64,000 bases of DNA from Singulisphaera acidiphila DSM 18658 (GCF_000242455.2 NC_019892.1:2914001-2978000), one strand, 5' to 3'; shown: positions 52,635 through 62,156, numbered from the stretch's first letter. Notes: generated from the sequence alone by a model not told the origin. Program-made: numbers and translations.

Positions 52635-53642
52635 CTAAACGCTCGACGTGAAGACCGCGTCGTCGACGTCCTTTTCAAGCGGACGGCTCCGGAGCCAAGC
52701 GTGACGCCCCAGGCGGGCTCCGCCATTGCCTTGCGAGGAGAGGCGGCAGGCGGGAACGTCCTCGGCCTTCAGGATAAGCTGAACGTCGAACTCGAATTCG
52801 AGGTCCACGAAGAGCCGCACCATCTGGGCCACGGCGAGGAATTCCGGCCCATCGGGTTGCAAGGCTTGAAACCGGTCGAAGGAGAGGGGACCGAGTCGAA
52901 TCCGAATCTTGCCCTGGGCGTCCCAGGCACGGGAACCGAGAACAAGGCTCCCACCGAGTTCGTTATTTCGACCGGAAGTGCCGAGGGAGGAGCAGTCGCT
53001 GGATTCGAGCTGAAGCCAGCGGCCCACGAACTGGTCGATCTCGATCGGGAGTTCAAAATAGTCGCGTAATAAACTCTCCAAGACCACGACGGGACGTTGT
53101 CTTCGGGCGAAAAAACCTGAGTAGGGCAGCAGGGCGGCGTCGGGGAACTCGTGGCGGTTCCGAAGCGAGGTGGTCCCGAGCCCGATCAGGTCGAAGAGGT
53201 GGCGGGCGAACGGCTCATCGCCTCCACGTTCGCGTGCGACGATGAAATGATGCTTTTCCCAGGCTCTGTAAAAGAGCGAGATGAGGCGGTGGTTGATCAG
53301 GTCGAAGAAGGCAGCGAGCGAGTGATCCCCCAGGCGCGAACGCTCCATCAGCAGTTCGGTGTAGACGTGCGGGAGCACCCCCGAGGGACCGGTCAGGCCG
53401 AAGAAATTGACCCGCATTCCGGGCGCCGTGCCTGGATCTTCGCGAGGTTCGAGACTGCGGATCGAGCTGGCCGGGAAGCTCATCGAGAGATGGGTCAGGA
53501 ACCGGACGACTTCGCGATGGGCCGGTCCTTCGCGGCCGACCGGGGCGCGCTCGGGGTTCAGCCGGGCCAGGATCCTGACCGCCTGAAAGAAATCGAACCG
53601 ATAGGGTTCCTCGAAGAGCGCTTGGTCTAAGCCGTTGGACAT
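52635..53642 (-). CDS. tssG: T6SS baseplate protein TssG
   Basis: This 335-residue protein matches TssG (ImpH/VasB): FFQAVRILARL near residue 18, FFGLTGPSGVLPHVYTELL near 76, and the RYFxLPxxxxxFxGRW-like RDYFELPIEIDQFVGRW near 190. It joins the baseplate wedge with TssF and TssE. It is the last gene of the minus-strand operon in this window. A perfect inverted repeat lies between it and tssF, and the ATG has AAGG six bases upstream. Confidence 0.93.
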   Translation of the reverse strand: MSNGLDQALFEEPYRFDFFQAVRILARLNPERAPVGREGPAHREVVRFLTHLSMSFPASSIRSLEPREDPGTAPGMRVNFFGLTGPSGVLPHVYTELLMERSRLGDHSLAAFFDLINHRLISLFYRAWEKHHFIVARERGGDEPFARHLFDLIGLGTTSLRNRHEFPDAALLPYSGFFARRQRPVVVLESLLRDYFELPIEIDQFVGRWLQLESSDCSSLGTSGRNNELGGSLVLGSRAWDAQGKIRIRLGPLSFDRFQALQPDGPEFLAVAQMVRLFVDLEFEFDVQLILKAEDVPACRLSSQGNGGARLGRHAWLRSRPLEKDVDDAVFTSSV

Positions 53643-53670
53643 GGTCTACCTTTGAATGGCTTGCAGGCCA

Positions 53671-53751
53671 TGGGTGCCACGGGTTGTACTCAACCCGTGT
53701 GCCAAAAACCAGGGCTTCTGCTCACGGGTTGAGTACAACCCGTGGCACCCA
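53671..53751. repeat. Perfect 29-bp inverted repeat between tssG and tssF
   Basis: The arms, 53671-53699 and 53723-53751, are identical in inverse orientation without a mismatch (starting TGGGTGCCACGGGTTGTACT) and are separated by 23 bases. Each arm also contains an internal dyad, ACGGGTTG...CAACCCGT. It resembles a REP/MITE-like intergenic element. It lies inside the T6SS operon and could form a stable RNA hairpin that lowers downstream tssG expression or marks a processing site. Confidence 0.85.
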
Positions 53752-53811
53752 GCAGCATTGGCTTGGCCGTGGTAACCCATCAGAAAATCAAAGAAAACCG
53801 CAACCAACAGC

Positions 53812-55638
53812 TTAGAGGAGGGTCCGTTCGCCGGCTCGGGGTGGCCATTGCTTCAAGATTCCTTCGCGCTGTCGCGTCTTGGCGACCATCCTGGTAAATG
53901 AGTTGATCGACGTATAAAGGCCAAGGAATCGGTCCAGCACACTGGCCATCAAGAAGACGCCGCCCCCCACGAAATGGGTCTCGTCGAACTCAACGGTCAC
54001 CTCGACCCCAAGACAGACGGCGCTGCCGATCTTCCGGCCGGTGCGGACCGGAACCCGACGGCTCGACACCCCGGTCACTCCTGCGATCTGCTGCCGGGTC
54101 GCCGCGCTATCGGCGAAGTTGTAGATCATCAGGATCTCATGCAAGGCGTCCAGCCCTTGCTCCCCATCAGCCAGCGAGAGGTGATTGAGCGAGAGGAGCG
54201 AGATCAGCCGCCACTGGGCATTCCGGCCCAGGGGGGGACGGAGCGGCTTCGTCGGCTTGCGCAGACAGCGGACGCGGCCCACCGGCCCTTGGCCTTCGAG
54301 TTCAAAGTCCCCTTGCTCGCCGCCGAAGGGCAAACGGCTCGGCAAGTCACGATTCGTGCAAGTGACATGAACCGTGATGGTCTCGCTGGCAGGCAGCCTC
54401 GGGTTGAAGCCGGGATCGACGAACGAGAGTTCCACCTCGGTGCCCGGGTCGTCCTTCACCTGCGAGGCGCGTCGGGTCGCGTACCAGTAGGCCCCCGGCG
54501 TCTCCCCTTGCCGCGCGTGGCGCATCGAATAGAACGGCTCGTAAACCAAGGGTTCGTCGAGGAACCCGCCGACGCTGGTCACCCGATCGATCGAGTAGAC
54601 CTCGGTCGCCATCTGGCGATGGACGTCGGGGACCACACGATACTTGTATTGCGTCTGACTGAGCGCAATCGGCTCGGCGACCGTGGTGTAGAGGTTCACC
54701 ACGGGGGTACAGCCAAGCCGGAAGGTATCGGCCTGGACCGGCAGCTCGTTCCGTGGGGATCGGTTCAGGAAGAACATCAACTCGATCGAACCGGCAAACT
54801 TCTTGCCGAACAGCGCCTGGAGACCGGTCACATCAAAGAAGAGGAATTTCTCAGGAAGCGCGAAATATTCCTGGATCAGGCGGTAGCCGACAAACGACCG
54901 GTTCGGATAGTCGAACATCCCCTCATCGCGACCGAAACCGACGGTCTCGATGGCGTCAGGGGGAAGGACGATGGATTCGTACCTCCCGTCCTCAAGCTTG
55001 CTCCGAACTTGCACCTGGCAAACGTTATTATGCAAGAGCTCGTACAGGCTGTAAGGCAGCGGCCCTGATCCATCGAGGTAGAAGCGAAGCCGATCGATCG
55101 AAAGCTGCGAGAACTGCGCTCCCCCCAGGCACGAGAGGGTCAGTTGGAGCAGCGCAACGGCCCCCGGGGGTTTGCCGGGCACAACGACCCGATCCGGGTC
55201 AAGCCTCGCGGCTTCGACCTCAATCGGCCAGAGCGTCACCGGGTAGGTCGTTCGGAATGGGCAGGGGGCTCCGTTGACCGGTCTCGAGTTGATCCGGCTC
55301 CCCCGCTCGATTGTGAACCCTTCAGCCAGGTTCGCCTGCGCCCGGTTGAGCACGAACTGCACGATGGACAACGAAGGGAGCGGGCGCTGAAAGTGAGGGT
55401 AGAGGATTCCCAGGAGCGAGTCGGTGATCTCCGGAAACTCGTCGTCGATCTTGTGGCGAATCCGCGCCGTCAGGAAGGCCACTCCTTCGAGCAAGCGTTC
55501 CACGTGGGGGTCTTCGCACTTGTCCGACTCCAGGAGTAGCCGGGCCGCCACTTTGGGATACTTCTGGGCGAACTCGGCCCCGAGTTCGCGGAGGTAGGCC
55601 AGCTCGCCGTTGTAGTAGTGCAGCAGCTCGTCGATCAT
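53812..55638 (-). CDS. tssF: T6SS baseplate protein TssF
   Basis: 608 residues with the TssF (ImpG/VasA) pattern: the start LLHYYNGELAYLRELGAEFA, DPHVERLLEGVAFLTARI near residue 45, and the repeating FPEITDSLLGILYPHF region. TssF forms the largest part of the baseplate wedge with TssG and TssE. Its stop lies 170 bases before tssG, the gap containing the inverted repeat; its start lies close to the tssE stop. Confidence 0.95.
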   Translation of the reverse strand: MIDELLHYYNGELAYLRELGAEFAQKYPKVAARLLLESDKCEDPHVERLLEGVAFLTARIRHKIDDEFPEITDSLLGILYPHFQRPLPSLSIVQFVLNRAQANLAEGFTIERGSRINSRPVNGAPCPFRTTYPVTLWPIEVEAARLDPDRVVVPGKPPGAVALLQLTLSCLGGAQFSQLSIDRLRFYLDGSGPLPYSLYELLHNNVCQVQVRSKLEDGRYESIVLPPDAIETVGFGRDEGMFDYPNRSFVGYRLIQEYFALPEKFLFFDVTGLQALFGKKFAGSIELMFFLNRSPRNELPVQADTFRLGCTPVVNLYTTVAEPIALSQTQYKYRVVPDVHRQMATEVYSIDRVTSVGGFLDEPLVYEPFYSMRHARQGETPGAYWYATRRASQVKDDPGTEVELSFVDPGFNPRLPASETITVHVTCTNRDLPSRLPFGGEQGDFELEGQGPVGRVRCLRKPTKPLRPPLGRNAQWRLISLLSLNHLSLADGEQGLDALHEILMIYNFADSAATRQQIAGVTGVSSRRVPVRTGRKIGSAVCLGVEVTVEFDETHFVGGGVFLMASVLDRFLGLYTSINSFTRMVAKTRQREGILKQWPPRAGERTLL

Positions 55639-55643
55639 TTTGC

Positions 55644-56129
55644 TTAATCACCCTGCACGACGAAGGCCCGGGTCGTCAACTGGAGCACGGAGTCGAACGT
55701 GACGGGCTCGGGGGCGGGATCGACCCGGAGCATCGCGTCGATCCGAAACCGAAGGCTCCGGTCGAATTCACGCCCCTCGACGGTCGTGACCGAGACGCGC
55801 GACAGGCGAGGTTCAAAGCGTGCGATTGCTTCCTCGACCGTACGCCTCAGCTTGTCCTGGTGGTTGGCACTACTCAGGGTCGACGAGGAAAAGTCTGGCA
55901 TCCCATAGGTCAGCACCGAGTTCTCAAGCTGCCGCAAATCTTCGGGCCATTGAGCCAAGAGCTGTTTGCTGTTCAAGAGCCATTCGAGGTCGCGCTTGAC
56001 CGACTCCTTGATCTGCGCTGGCAACGGGTTTCGCCCCGACTGGGACTCGGTCGAGACTTTCGGTTCATGGTCGATCAGCCGGTCGAGGACCGAGGGCAAC
56101 AAAGAGTATTCGATAGGAGCTCGCGGCAT
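55644..56129 (-). CDS. tssE: T6SS baseplate protein TssE (gp25-like)
   Basis: 161 residues from the ATG at 56129 (GGAGAGGA upstream); 25 codons of open frame before it are not likely to be translated. It has the gp25-like lysozyme-fold domain of TssE: SVKRDLEWLLNSK, LENSVLTYGMPDFSS and RFEPRLSRVSVT. It anchors the sheath to the baseplate. It is 5 bp before tssF. Confidence 0.92.
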   Translation of the reverse strand: MPRAPIEYSLLPSVLDRLIDHEPKVSTESQSGRNPLPAQIKESVKRDLEWLLNSKQLLAQWPEDLRQLENSVLTYGMPDFSSSTLSSANHQDKLRRTVEEAIARFEPRLSRVSVTTVEGREFDRSLRFRIDAMLRVDPAPEPVTFDSVLQLTTRAFVVQGD

Positions 56130-56188
56130 CGGTCCTCTCCATTTTCTTAACTTTCGATGATCATTATGGCCGAGAACCATGGCCGGCG

Positions 56189-56244
56189 AAAACAAAAACG
56201 CCACCGGGGGCCCGGTGGGCCTCCGGTGCGACGCATTTTTGTTT
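56189..56244 (-). terminator. Hairpin after hcp
   Basis: Downstream of hcp on the minus strand, an AACAAAAA...TTTTTGTT outer stem encloses CCACCGG/CCGGTGG-type pairs, ending in CGTTTTTGTTTT. It resembles a partial terminator that would lower read-through into tssE, tssF and tssG compared with hcp. Confidence 0.6.
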
Positions 56245-56307
56245 GCTCGTGGTGGTGCGGCAAGAGCCGGTTCGACCTGATGCGGCCAAACTCAGGCATG
56301 GCAGAAC

Positions 56308-56790
56308 TCAGCCACCGGTGTTGGTCTTCATGTCCCAGTGCTTCTTGCCTGCCGACTTCGTGATGCCCTTCTCGTCCTGGGCCAGGTAGTCGATCTCGAC
56401 CTTCGAGTAGTTCAGGCTGATCTGGTCCATGGGGACCTCGCCCCCCTGCGACCCGCCGGTCTGGTAGCTGGAGACCAGCACGTCCGACAGCGTGACCACC
56501 ATGAAGTTCTGCTGAGTGCCACCGGCCTTCCGGCAGGTCAGCTTCGCTTCCTTCAAGTGCTTGCCGTTGGCACAGAAGAGGAAGAGGGTCGGCGACGCCG
56601 AGTTATTCCGCATCACGAAGTGGAAGTCGTTCATCGAGACCTTGCCGGCACCGGCTCCGGTCCCGTGCGAAGAGGCACCGAGCTGGCTCGCTCCCCAGCT
56701 GAAGGACTCGATCTCGATCTCGCCGGAGTGGGACTTGTCCTTTGATTCACCTTTGACATCAGTGATCTTCAGAAACATGTCAACAGCCAT
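56308..56790 (-). CDS. hcp: T6SS tube protein Hcp
   Basis: This 160-residue protein has the single Hcp (TssD) domain: the start VDMFLKITDVKGES, the EIEIESFSWGASQ strand and KVSMNDFHFVMRNNSASP. Hexamers stack to form the inner tube carrying effectors. It begins with GGAG eight bases upstream. It lies between tssC and tssE, with its own leader hairpin and a downstream terminator-like hairpin, so it may be produced in excess, as tube subunits usually are. Confidence 0.95.
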   Translation of the reverse strand: MAVDMFLKITDVKGESKDKSHSGEIEIESFSWGASQLGASSHGTGAGAGKVSMNDFHFVMRNNSASPTLFLFCANGKHLKEAKLTCRKAGGTQQNFMVVTLSDVLVSSYQTGGSQGGEVPMDQISLNYSKVEIDYLAQDEKGITKSAGKKHWDMKTNTGG

Positions 56791-56820
56791 TGCAGCAACT
56801 CCTCACAGGTTTCCGCTTTT

Positions 56821-56926
56821 GCCCCGGTCGGCCATCCCCACCGGGCTTAATTTCATTACGACATCCTGGCATCTTGGTGACGTCGAGGCCGGGAGATTCT
56901 TTCTCGAGCGGCCCTTGACGTCACCA
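56821..56926 (-). promoter_or_regulatory. Hairpins between tssC and hcp
   Basis: A ten-base perfect dyad TGGTGACGTC/GACGTCACCA extended by GGCCG/CGGCC lies at 56875-56926, and a smaller CCCGGTGG-type stem is at 56821-56846 in the hcp leader. There is no T-run after the first one. They could act as RNA-processing or stabilising structures, or hold a promoter for hcp. Confidence 0.45.
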
Positions 56927-56945
56927 GCCGGGAGCAACTCAGCGA

Positions 56946-58439
56946 TCAACCGCCCGACGCAGGAGGCGGCAGCTCAGCCACCATCCGTAGCGAGACCGTC
57001 AGCTCATCGAGCTGGAAGTGGGGGCGGAGGAACGCAATCGCCTTGTAGGCGCCCGGCTTCCCGGGAACTTCCATCACGTCGATGCGGGCCTCGCGCAACG
57101 GATATTGCGACTTCGTCTCCTGGCTCGCCGAGTCGTCCGTCGTGACGTACTGGGCGATCCAGGTGTTGAGGAAGGTCTCGCACTGGCTGCGGCTCATGAA
57201 GCTGCCCAGCTTGTCGCGCATCATCGACTTCAGGTAGTGGGCAATCCGGGACACCGCCATGATGTACTGGAACTGGCTCGAGAGCCGGGCATTGGCATTG
57301 GCGGCGTCGGTGTTGTACAGCTTTGACTTCTGGGCCGACTGGGCGCTGAAGAAGGCCGCATAGTCGGTATTCTTGCAATGCACCAGCGGAATGAATCCGA
57401 GATCCGCAAGTTCTTTCTCGCGACGGTCGGTGATCGCGATCTCAGTGGGGCACTTCAGGGCCACATCCCCTTCATCGGTGCTGAAGGTGTGGACCGGCAA
57501 GCCACTGACGAGGCCGCCCCCTTCCACCCCTCGGATCGCGGCGCACCAGTGATGGCGGGCGAACGACTCGGTCAAACGGGTCGCGAAGGCGTAGGCCGCA
57601 TTCCCCCAGAGGTACTTCTGGTGGTCTGCGCCGTCGACATCCTCCTCAAAGTTGAATGCTTCGACCGGTGTGTTATCACGTCCGTAAGGCGTCCGCATCA
57701 GAATATGCGGGAGGCAGAGGCCGACGTAGCGTGAATCCTCCGAGTCGCGGAACGAGCGCCACTTGACGTAATCGTTGGTCTCGAAGGTCTTGCTCAAATC
57801 GCGCGGGCCCGACATCTCGGTGAAATCATCCCAGTTAAACAACTGGGGGCTGGCCGCCGTCATGAACGGGGCGTGCGCGGCAGCGGCCACGTTCGAGATC
57901 TTCTCCAACAGGGCGATGTCCTGCGTGCTACGACTGAATTCGTAGTCGCCGACCAGGGCCCCGAACGGAGAACCGCCGAATGTGCCGAACTCTTCTTCAT
58001 AGACCTTCTTGAACAGGGCGCTCTGATCGAATTCAGGGGCGCGTTCCATGTCCTTGAGAAGGTCTTTCTTCGAGACGTTCATGACCTTGATCTTGAGGGT
58101 CGGTCCCGTCTCCGACTGGTGGACGACATAATGCAGTCCGCGCCAGGAGGCCTCCAGCTTCTGAAAGTCCTCATGGTGGAGGACCGCGTTCAGTTGCTTG
58201 GAGAGCAGGGTGTCAATCTGCGCGATCCGCGCATTGATCATCGCCTGAGTGTCTTTCGACACCTTCATGGTCCCGGACATGACCTGGTCGACGAACTCGC
58301 CGATCAGGTCTTTCGCGAGCGTCTTCTGCTCTTCGTCACGGGCCATCCGGCCCTGCGAGATGATCTGGTCGAGAAGGCTGACCTCCTCGTGCGACGTGGC
58401 AGCCGACGTCGGCTGGCTCTGTTCGGCGGCTCCGCTCAT
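56946..58439 (-). CDS. tssC: T6SS sheath large subunit TssC
   Basis: 497 residues from the ATG at 58439 (GGAGG upstream). It is TssC (VipB/ImpC): LDTLLSKQLNAVLHHEDFQKLEASWRGL near residue 75 in pieces, FGALVGDYEF, and the C-terminal PLREARIDVMEVPGKPGAY. With TssB it forms the contractile sheath. It starts one base after the TssB stop, so the two are made in fixed proportion. Confidence 0.96.
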   Translation of the reverse strand: MSGAAEQSQPTSAATSHEEVSLLDQIISQGRMARDEEQKTLAKDLIGEFVDQVMSGTMKVSKDTQAMINARIAQIDTLLSKQLNAVLHHEDFQKLEASWRGLHYVVHQSETGPTLKIKVMNVSKKDLLKDMERAPEFDQSALFKKVYEEEFGTFGGSPFGALVGDYEFSRSTQDIALLEKISNVAAAAHAPFMTAASPQLFNWDDFTEMSGPRDLSKTFETNDYVKWRSFRDSEDSRYVGLCLPHILMRTPYGRDNTPVEAFNFEEDVDGADHQKYLWGNAAYAFATRLTESFARHHWCAAIRGVEGGGLVSGLPVHTFSTDEGDVALKCPTEIAITDRREKELADLGFIPLVHCKNTDYAAFFSAQSAQKSKLYNTDAANANARLSSQFQYIMAVSRIAHYLKSMMRDKLGSFMSRSQCETFLNTWIAQYVTTDDSASQETKSQYPLREARIDVMEVPGKPGAYKAIAFLRPHFQLDELTVSLRMVAELPPPASGG

Positions 58440-58440
58440 A

Positions 58441-58965
58441 TCAAGACTCCTCCGACTTGGACTCGGCGCGTCCCGTCTCACTGCTCAATTTCTTCAACGA
58501 ATCGGTATTGTTGACCACGTCTTGGAGCAGTTGCTCGAGCGTGTCGTTACCGTCCATCTTGGTCACGAGGTCGGAGAGCCGGTCACGTGCTTCCAGAAGT
58601 TTGCGAAGCGGCTCAATCTGGCGAACGACCTGCTCAGGCTCGAAGTCATTCATATGACCGAACTTAAGTTCAACATTGAACTTCGAGTTGTCGTTTTGAA
58701 GGGTGTTGTCCACCTGGAACGCCAACCGGGGCTTGATTGCGTTGAGGACCTTGTTGAAATTGTCACGGTCGATTTCAACGAATTTGCGGTCCTTCATCTT
58801 GGGCAACGCCTCAATCGGCTTGCCCGAAAGGTCAGCCAGAACGCCCATGACAAAGGGGAGTTCTTTGACCTGGATCGCACCACCGACCTCAACGTCATAA
58901 GTCAGATGGACGCGGGGACGACGGACGCGGTCCAGCTTGTGTTGGGTACTCTCGAATGACGGCAT
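58441..58965 (-). CDS. tssB: T6SS sheath small subunit TssB
   Basis: This 174-residue protein is TssB (VipA/ImpB): RVHLTYDVEVGG near residue 18, ELPFVMGVLADLSG, and the DFEPEQVVRQIEPLRKLLEAR motif that binds TssC. A perfect TTGACA on the minus strand at 59068-59073, about 100 bases upstream, is a possible -35, but no good -10 sits at the right spacing. Confidence 0.95.
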   Translation of the reverse strand: MPSFESTQHKLDRVRRPRVHLTYDVEVGGAIQVKELPFVMGVLADLSGKPIEALPKMKDRKFVEIDRDNFNKVLNAIKPRLAFQVDNTLQNDNSKFNVELKFGHMNDFEPEQVVRQIEPLRKLLEARDRLSDLVTKMDGNDTLEQLLQDVVNNTDSLKKLSSETGRAESKSEES

Positions 58966-59041
58966 CTGTTTTTTTCTCCCGAACGGAACACGTTCGAATC
59001 CGAGAGGGGTAGGTTGAGAAACATTACTACAGTATCAGGGC

Positions 59042-59059
59042 TCAAGGATGTGGCCTTGA
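59042..59059. promoter_or_regulatory. Dyad upstream of tssB
   Basis: TCAAGG-6 nt-CCTTGA is a perfect dyad of 18 bases in the 220-bp gap between tssA and tssB, about 80 bases before the tssB ATG. It is placed like an operator, but no regulator is known. Confidence 0.3.
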
Positions 59060-59185
59060 ACCGCTTGTGTCAATCGAATTCCTCAGCATGCAGGCGATGA
59101 AAGGCAGGACTCTTCCAAGGCTTGAGAGCGCTCGATCCGTAGCCTCCCGGCCACGAACCTTGGGTGGTTGACCACGCGTCTTTTT

Positions 59186-61075
59186 TTAGTGAGGGCTGTC
59201 TCCCTCCAGGGCCAGTGCCTGGTTGATATCAAGGCGGCACAGGCGTGCAAAAACTTGCGGCAGCTTTTCCGCAGCCGGACTGCCGGCGCCGACGGCGCGG
59301 AGGCAGCGGTAGAACGCCGCCCAGACTCGGGCGCAAAGCTGTTCGGATTCCCACTCCTCTAAACGGAATTCGTCCACCAGCCGCGCCAGATCCTCCGAAA
59401 GCGGCAGGGCGACTTGGTGGCGATTCGCCATGAGGCAGAGTTCGGCGAGTTGCAGCTTGCGCTGGAACCGCTCTCGGCCGGTCGAGGCCGTGACCAAGGC
59501 GCGGCGGATCAGGTCGATCGCTTCGTTGATCCGTCTCCCCTGGACCAACTCGAGCGCCTGGGTCCAGACGTCCGCCGGTTCGTCGGCCGCACGCTCCTGG
59601 GCCTCGGGAACGTAAGGCTCCATCGGCGGCGGTTCATAAGCCACCGGCTCATAAGGTTCCGATGCGACCGGTTCGGGAGCAGGAGGGACGATCTCTTCCA
59701 GGAGCCAGCTTCGGGTCTCGGAATTCGCCGTCGGGGTGCCGTCGCCCAGCTCCGAGTTGCTCAGGTCAGGGAAGTCGGTCAGATACGTCCGCAACAGGCT
59801 CCGACAGGCAAGCGCGGCCGATGCGCGATCGATATCGCCTGCGGCCATCGCAGTCAATGCGTAGCGTTGTGCGTCGAGCCAGGCTGTCCCCTCGGGGCGA
59901 CCGAGCGCCTGCTCGGCCTCTTCCAGAAGTTGGCTCCACTCCCCCTCCTGAGCGAGCCTTCTGAGGCTCATCCGGACCTCGCTCGAGGGAGCTTCGCAGA
60001 CGGAGATGTCCGGGGGCTGCTGGGACTGGCCATACAAATCGCCCATCCGGAGGGCACGGACGACGAGGAAAGGGGCCGGACTGGCTGGATCGTTCTCCCG
60101 GAGATAGGCGCTTGCTTCGAGGATCCGCTGGCGCGCGTCGTCCACACTCGTGATCGGGCCGCCTGAGGACCGAGCCGGGCGAGCGCGACGCCGGGGAGCA
60201 GCGACCTGCGGCACTTCCTCGTAGCCACTCTCCGCCTCGGCATATTCGGATTCGTCCGCAACCTCCGCCTCCGAGCCCTCATCCTCGGGTTCGGGCTCGA
60301 GCGATCGTTTCAGATTCAGGATCGGCTCGAGGACGTTGCGGCAATCGGTGAGCGCCTTGCGCACCGCGACCACGCCCGGCGAATCTCGCCCCAAGCGTTG
60401 ATCCATGCTATCATCGAGAGCCTTGAGCGCATCAATGCAACCACGAAGGTCTTCAACCAAGGTCTCGTAGAAGGGCTTCGGCGTTTGGGCCACCGCATCG
60501 TCGAACTGCTGTCCGGTGATCTTTCCTTCCGCGATCAACGCCTCCATCGCGTCCTGGCTTTTCAACCCGGCGTTGTCGGTCGCTCTCGACTCCTGCCAGC
60601 GATAGTAGGAGTAGCGCTCATCGCCGAATCCACGGGTCAGGGGGAGGCTTCGAATCAAGGGGGCGACAACACTCTCGAGGAAGATGAACGGGCCGGAGCG
60701 CGACTCGAGATCACCGTCGTCGATCTCAGGATAATAGGTCTCCCAGAAACTCTCCTGGATCCCGAGCATCAGGAGAAAGCCGTCGCGGAGCCCGCCGAAC
60801 GAGTGGCGCCGACCGAGCGCCTCGGTGATCCAGGCGGCGACTTGCAGATCCTTGGACTGGCCTTGGAGGATCTCCGTGCCCAGTTCGATGACCCGTTCCC
60901 AGTCGGCGACCTTGGCCTTTCGCTGCCAGTCCCCTTGCAGGGTATCGTCTTCGGCCCGCCGTGCCTCGCGCAGTTCGTCGTAAACGGCCTCGTAGGCGAG
61001 GTTACGTCCTGCCGGATTGTCCCCGGAGATCGGCAAAAGACATTCGTCGATATTGAGCACTGATGTCGTGGCCAT
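59186..61075 (-). CDS. tssA: T6SS assembly protein TssA (ImpA-N domain)
   Basis: 629 residues. The N-terminal ImpA-type domain (about residues 8-130) has LLPISGDNPAGRNLAYEAVYDELREARR and the conserved W-x-x-V-I-E segment DWERVIELGTEIL. A Glu/Asp/Arg-rich low-complexity stretch near 260-300 is followed by a C-terminal helical region of the long TssA class. TssA initiates and caps sheath polymerisation at the baseplate. Its ATG is 2 bp after the stop of tagJ. Confidence 0.9.
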   Translation of the reverse strand: MATTSVLNIDECLLPISGDNPAGRNLAYEAVYDELREARRAEDDTLQGDWQRKAKVADWERVIELGTEILQGQSKDLQVAAWITEALGRRHSFGGLRDGFLLMLGIQESFWETYYPEIDDGDLESRSGPFIFLESVVAPLIRSLPLTRGFGDERYSYYRWQESRATDNAGLKSQDAMEALIAEGKITGQQFDDAVAQTPKPFYETLVEDLRGCIDALKALDDSMDQRLGRDSPGVVAVRKALTDCRNVLEPILNLKRSLEPEPEDEGSEAEVADESEYAEAESGYEEVPQVAAPRRRARPARSSGGPITSVDDARQRILEASAYLRENDPASPAPFLVVRALRMGDLYGQSQQPPDISVCEAPSSEVRMSLRRLAQEGEWSQLLEEAEQALGRPEGTAWLDAQRYALTAMAAGDIDRASAALACRSLLRTYLTDFPDLSNSELGDGTPTANSETRSWLLEEIVPPAPEPVASEPYEPVAYEPPPMEPYVPEAQERAADEPADVWTQALELVQGRRINEAIDLIRRALVTASTGRERFQRKLQLAELCLMANRHQVALPLSEDLARLVDEFRLEEWESEQLCARVWAAFYRCLRAVGAGSPAAEKLPQVFARLCRLDINQALALEGDSPH

Positions 61076-61077
61076 GG

Positions 61078-61938
61078 TCAGGATTCATCCCCCGGCCGGC
61101 CCACCGACGACGATTCCGAAGCCGACTCGCTCGTCTTGCCTTCCGTGAGCGGAAACTGCGCCTGGCCGAGTTCTTGCAGGGTCCGCACGTCTTCACCCAC
61201 CAGTAACGACTTGCGCCCGATCCCTCGAATGATCCCGGCGCCAACGTCCACCCAGTCGGTTTGGCGTCCCAGTCGGAGTGGACCGTCAGGGCTTGCCGAC
61301 GTCCCCGGATAGAGGCTCGGCAGGTAAACCTCGCCCAACTGGCCGTCATAGGTCGCCAGCTTTGCCGGGGCCCAGAGCAGGTCGAGCAACGTCTTCGGCT
61401 TGGGGACTTCGAGGAATTGGACGTGCCCCCAAGGGACCCAGTAGTAGCCGGTCGTCGAGAAGACTTCGAGCACGGGGGACAAAATGTCATCCGCATCTCG
61501 AAAGTCGTCGAATTCCACCCCGTCGGCGCTACCTCGTATTGCCTCTTGGGTCGTGGCCGCCCGCTCGAGCAGGGCACGAGCGTCGTCGAAGCGTCCCGCT
61601 CTCACCTGATCGAGGGCGTCTAGGTGCAGCGTGACACTCTCCGGTGGCGCCACGAGAAAACGGGGGCGTTCCCCATGCTCGAAGAGCTGAGTTCTTGCCC
61701 GCTCCGCGTTCAAGAGTCCTTGGTAGACCCGCAGTCCGTTGATGTATGCAATCTCGGTACTCTTGGTCCGAATCACATCGAGCTGCTTCTCTGCGCGAAC
61801 CAGATCGCCCGCATAGCAATGGAACTGAAAGAGAATGGTGCGAAGCTCGAGGTCGGTCGGATTGGCCTTGATCTCCTCGTTCAAAGCACGGATCGCGTCC
61901 GTGAGTTGACCGCGGTCCAGAGACTCTTTCGCGTTCAT
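61078..61938 (-). CDS. tagJ: T6SS accessory protein TagJ/ImpE
   Basis: 286 residues from the ATG at 61938 (GGAGAAGG upstream); 61 upstream codons are not convincing. The N-terminal half is a TPR-like helical repeat (LDRGQLTDAIRALNEEIK, LRTILFQFHCYAGDLVRAE) and the C-terminal half is the ImpE domain (YYWVPWGHVQFLEVPKP, LLDLLWAPAKL). TagJ binds the sheath subunit TssB. It is the first gene of the minus-strand T6SS operon and divergent from the FHA gene. Confidence 0.9.
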   Translation of the reverse strand: MNAKESLDRGQLTDAIRALNEEIKANPTDLELRTILFQFHCYAGDLVRAEKQLDVIRTKSTEIAYINGLRVYQGLLNAERARTQLFEHGERPRFLVAPPESVTLHLDALDQVRAGRFDDARALLERAATTQEAIRGSADGVEFDDFRDADDILSPVLEVFSTTGYYWVPWGHVQFLEVPKPKTLLDLLWAPAKLATYDGQLGEVYLPSLYPGTSASPDGPLRLGRQTDWVDVGAGIIRGIGRKSLLVGEDVRTLQELGQAQFPLTEGKTSESASESSSVGRPGDES

Positions 61939-62156
61939 TGTAAACCTTCTCCGAACGACGGACGGGCGAGCACTGAACTCCGAGATTGTCGGTACTGCGG
62001 CTCTGTTGTGTCGACCGAACCTGCCGTCTCGACATCGGCAAGGATTCGGATGGGAAGCCGATTGGGAGTTGGAGCCAACATCATACTGCTCGTTTGCAAG
62101 AAAGGGACACCATGCCGGCAAGATTCAGCGATTTCGGCGACCGCCGATCAGGCCAC

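Noticed and set aside
53974..55068. 364-codon open frame on the plus strand across tssF
   Set aside because: It is antisense to a clear tssF gene and has no recognisable domain.
59068..59073. Perfect TTGACA upstream of tssB as a promoter
   Set aside because: No -10-like hexamer lies 16-18 bases downstream.
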